A stretch of DNA of 64,000 nucleotides from the NCBI GenBank assembly GCA_034766995.1, contig CM068320.1, positions 12,898,187 to 12,962,186 on the forward strand, in the 5' to 3' direction. The notes under the pieces were generated by a model, which was not told the origin of the DNA, ran no database searches, and worked only from the letters and a program-made list of their open reading frames with translations. The stretch is from Acanthacorydalis orientalis (taxonomy: Eukaryota; Arthropoda; Insecta; Megaloptera; Corydalidae). Below, piece after piece: positions 61,501-64,000 of this stretch (its first letter is position 1; the number at the start of each line of letters is the position of its first letter). The position numbers and the translations under genes are program-made.

Positions 61501-64000
61501 GAATTGCGCGTTTTAAATGTCTGTACGAGAAAGTACGTGTCGAGAAGATTCGATTACGCTGAAAATATCGATAGAAAATTTTCCTCAATTTTTCGACAAA
61601 AACGCAAAGGGGGGGGTGTTCTCGAATTCTCAAAAAATTAATTTCGGAAAATTGCAAATTTTTTTCAATATTATCAAAATATAGGCCAGACGAAAACGTG
61701 CGCGCATGTCAGTTCGGACATATTTTGCACAGGGCCGGCGCAGTGGCCCCACAAAGTTTGGGTTTCTAGGATTTTCAACTTTTTACAATTTTCGATATTT
61801 CAATTGCGTTTTTCAACACTTTATCGTGCGAATTGCGCGTTTTAAATGTCTGTACGAGAAAGTACGTGTCGAGAAGATTCGATTACGCTGAAAATATCGA
61901 TAGAAAATTTTCCTCAATTTTTCGACAAAAACGCAAAGGGGGGGGTGTTCTCGAATTCTCAAAAAATTAATTTCGGAAAATTGCAAATTTTTTTCAATAT
62001 TATCAAAATATAAGCCAGACGAAAACGTGCGCGCATGTCAGTTCGGTCATATTTTGCACAGGGCCGGCGCAGTGGCCCCACAAAGTTTGGGTTTCTAGGA
62101 TTTTCAACTTTTTACAATTTTCGATATTTCAATTGCGTTTTTCAACACTTTATCGTGCGAATTGCGCGTTTTAAATGTCTGTACGAGAAAGTACGTGTCG
62201 AGAAGATTCGATTACGCTGAAAATATCGATAGAAAATTTTCCTCAATTTTTCGACAAAAACGCAAAGGGGGGGGTGTTCTCGAATTCTCAAAAAATTAAT
62301 TTCGGAAAATTGCAAATTTTTTTCAATATTATCAAAATATAACCCAGACGAAAACGTGCGCGCATGTCAGTTCGGTCATATTTTGCACAGGGCCGGCGCA
62401 GTGGCCCCACAAAGTTTGGGTTTCTAGGATTTTCAACTTTTTACAATTTTCGATATTTCAATTGCGTTTTTCAACACTTTATCGTGCGAATTGCGCGTTT
62501 TAAATGTCTGTACGAGAAAGTACGTGTCGAGAAGATTCGATTACGCTGAAAATATCGATAGAAAATTTTCCTCAATTTTTCGACAAAAACGCAAAGGGGG
62601 GGGTGTTCTCGAATTCTCAAAAAATTAATTTCGGAAAATTGCAAATTTTTTTCAATATTATCAAAATATAAGCCAGACGAAAACGTGCGCGCATGTCAGT
62701 TCGGTCATATTTTGCACAGGGCCGGCGCAGTGGCCCCACAAAGTTTGGGTTTCTAGGATTTTCAACTTTTTACAATTTTCGATATTTCAATTGCGTTTTT
62801 CAACACTTTATCGTGCGAATTGCGCGTTTTAAATGTCTGTACGAGAAAGTACGTGTCGAGAAGATTCGATTACGCTGAAAATATCGATAGAAAATTTTCC
62901 TCAATTTTTCGACAAAAACGCAAAGGGGGGGGTGTTCTCGAATTCTCAAAAAATTAATTTCGGAAAATTGCAAATTTTTTTCAATATTATCAAAATATAA
63001 GCCAGACGAAAACGTGCGCGCATGTCAGTTCGGTCATATTTTGCACAGGGCCGGCGCAGTGGCCCCACAAAGTTTGGGTTTCTAGGATTTTCAACTTTTT
63101 ACAATTTTCGATATTTCAATTGCGTTTTTCAACACTTTATCGTGCGAATTGCGCGTTTTAAATGTCTGTACGAGAAAGTACGTGTCGAGAAGATTCGATT
63201 ACGCTGAAAATATCGATAGAAAATTTTCCTCAATTTTTCGACAAAAACGCAAAGGGGGGGGTGTTCTCGAATTCTCAAAAAATTAATTTCGGAAAATTGC
63301 AAATTTTTTTCAATATTATCAAAATATAAGCCAGACGAAAACGTGCGCGCATGTCAGTTCGGTCATATTTTGCACAGGGCCGGCGCAGTGGCCCCACAAA
63401 GTTTGGGTTTCTAGGATTTTCAACTTTTTACAATTTTCGATATTTCAATTGCGTTTTTCAACACTTTATCGTGCGAATTGCGCGTTTTAAATGTCTGTAC
63501 GAGAAAGTACGTGTCGAGAAGATTCGATTACGCTGAAAATATCGATAGAAAATTTTCCTCAATTTTTCGACAAAAACGCAAAGGGGGGGGTGTTCTCGAA
63601 TTCTCAAAAAATTAATTTCGGAAAATTGCAAATTTTTTTCAATATTATCAAAATATAAGCCAGACGAAAACGTGCGCGCATGTCAGTTCGGTCATATTTT
63701 GCACAGGGCCGGCGCAGTGGCCCCACAAAGTTTGGGTTTCTAGGATTTTCAACTTTTTACAATTTTCGATATTTCAATTGCGTTTTTCAACACTTTATCG
63801 TGCGAATTGCGCGTTTTAAATGTCTGTACGAGAAAGTACGTGTCGAGAAGATTCGATTACGCTGAAAATATCGATAGAAAATTTTCCTCAATTTTTCGAC
63901 AAAAACGCAAAGGGGGGGGTGTTCTCGAATTCTCAAAAAATTAATTTCGGAAAATTGCAAATTTTTTTCAATATTATCAAAATATAAGCCAGACGAAAAC
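55501..64000. repeat. 329-bp satellite, right block (~26 monomers, runs off window)
   Basis: The CGCGCATGTCAGTTCGG marker recurs exactly every 329 bp from 55784 to 63680. Monomers are almost identical. Variation is nearly limited to ATAAGCC / ATAGGCC / ATAACCC, CGGTCAT / CGGACAT and single private changes (GATTCCATTACG near 58916, TTCGGGAAATTG near 60984). The G run is 8 in the copies checked. EcoRI (GAATTC) and ATCGAT sites occur once per monomer. A 61-codon frame starting MSVR is kept in all copies, but it is fully explained by homogenisation. It has no signal peptide, no known domain and no upstream signal. The array is still open at the right edge. Confidence 0.96.
55810..55827. other. 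GC-rich hairpin of the 329-bp monomer (representative)
   Basis: GGGCC (55810-55814) pairs with GGCCC (55823-55827) around the 8-nt loop GGCGCAGT. It is the only clearly GC-rich segment of an otherwise AT-rich monomer and is unchanged in every complete copy. In the monomer that spans the 42-kb block this segment is missing. Confidence 0.7.

Noticed and set aside
55784..63865. A 61-residue open frame (starting MSVR) intact in all 329-bp monomers of the right block.
   Set aside because: Monomers are near-identical throughout their length, so frame retention needs no selection. It has no recognisable domain, signal peptide or regulatory context.
1..64000. rRNA, tRNA or intergenic rDNA spacer.
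   Set aside because: I recognise no conserved rRNA segments or tRNA cloverleaf anywhere in the window.

Overview
This 64 kb window is satellite DNA from end to end. I find no credible protein-coding gene, tRNA, rRNA or intact transposon. All longer open frames are translations of tandem repeats. The DNA is AT-rich and its repeats keep many CpGs, which fits an invertebrate-type eukaryotic genome that does not methylate its repeats. Pericentromeric, centromeric or subtelomeric heterochromatin is the likely setting. I cannot name the species.

Layout. (1) 1-6642: a compound satellite with a roughly 40-bp unit (core motif TTTTTGGACATTGTCTAAAA). It is broken five times by the same cassette: a purine-rich linker, a variable array of the 11-mer TGACGATTGTA, and a conserved spacer of about 200 bp. 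Four cassettes are followed by a 46-bp palindrome. (2) 6643-7627: a G+T-rich minisatellite with an 18-bp unit. (3) 7628-7837: a purine-rich A+G tract. (4) 7838-12016: about 27 copies of a 155-bp satellite in two subfamilies that switch near 9790. (5) 12017-13424: about four copies of a 329-bp satellite. (6) 13425-55500: a 42-kb block made from one family of about 185-bp monomers in alternating orientation. (7) 55501-64000: about 26 nearly identical copies of the same 329-bp satellite, running off the window edge.

The 42-kb block is the main feature. It consists of 16 complete back-to-back palindromic units and a 17th partial one. In every unit a forward arm runs into a fold-back axis ('core module', about 0.7 kb) and returns as a reverse arm. 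Adjacent units meet at a second axis built of 9-mers (ATATCCGCC/ATATCCGCA). The asymmetric core module lies in + orientation 8 times and in - orientation 8 times, although the arms always point the same way. Monomer expansion is largely on one side of the core; the extreme case is a run of about 38 monomers at 38940-46033. Segments of 1957, 2685 and 2882 bp are tandemly duplicated.

The block sits inside the 329-bp array. The flanking monomers have the same orientation and resume after a gap of about 34 bp, and the missing bases are the GC-rich hairpin of the monomer. The block therefore looks like an insertion or an internal amplification within an older satellite. No genes act together here. 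Any function would lie in DNA structure (cruciforms, fold-back hairpins), in chromatin, or in transcription across the axes giving hairpin RNA.
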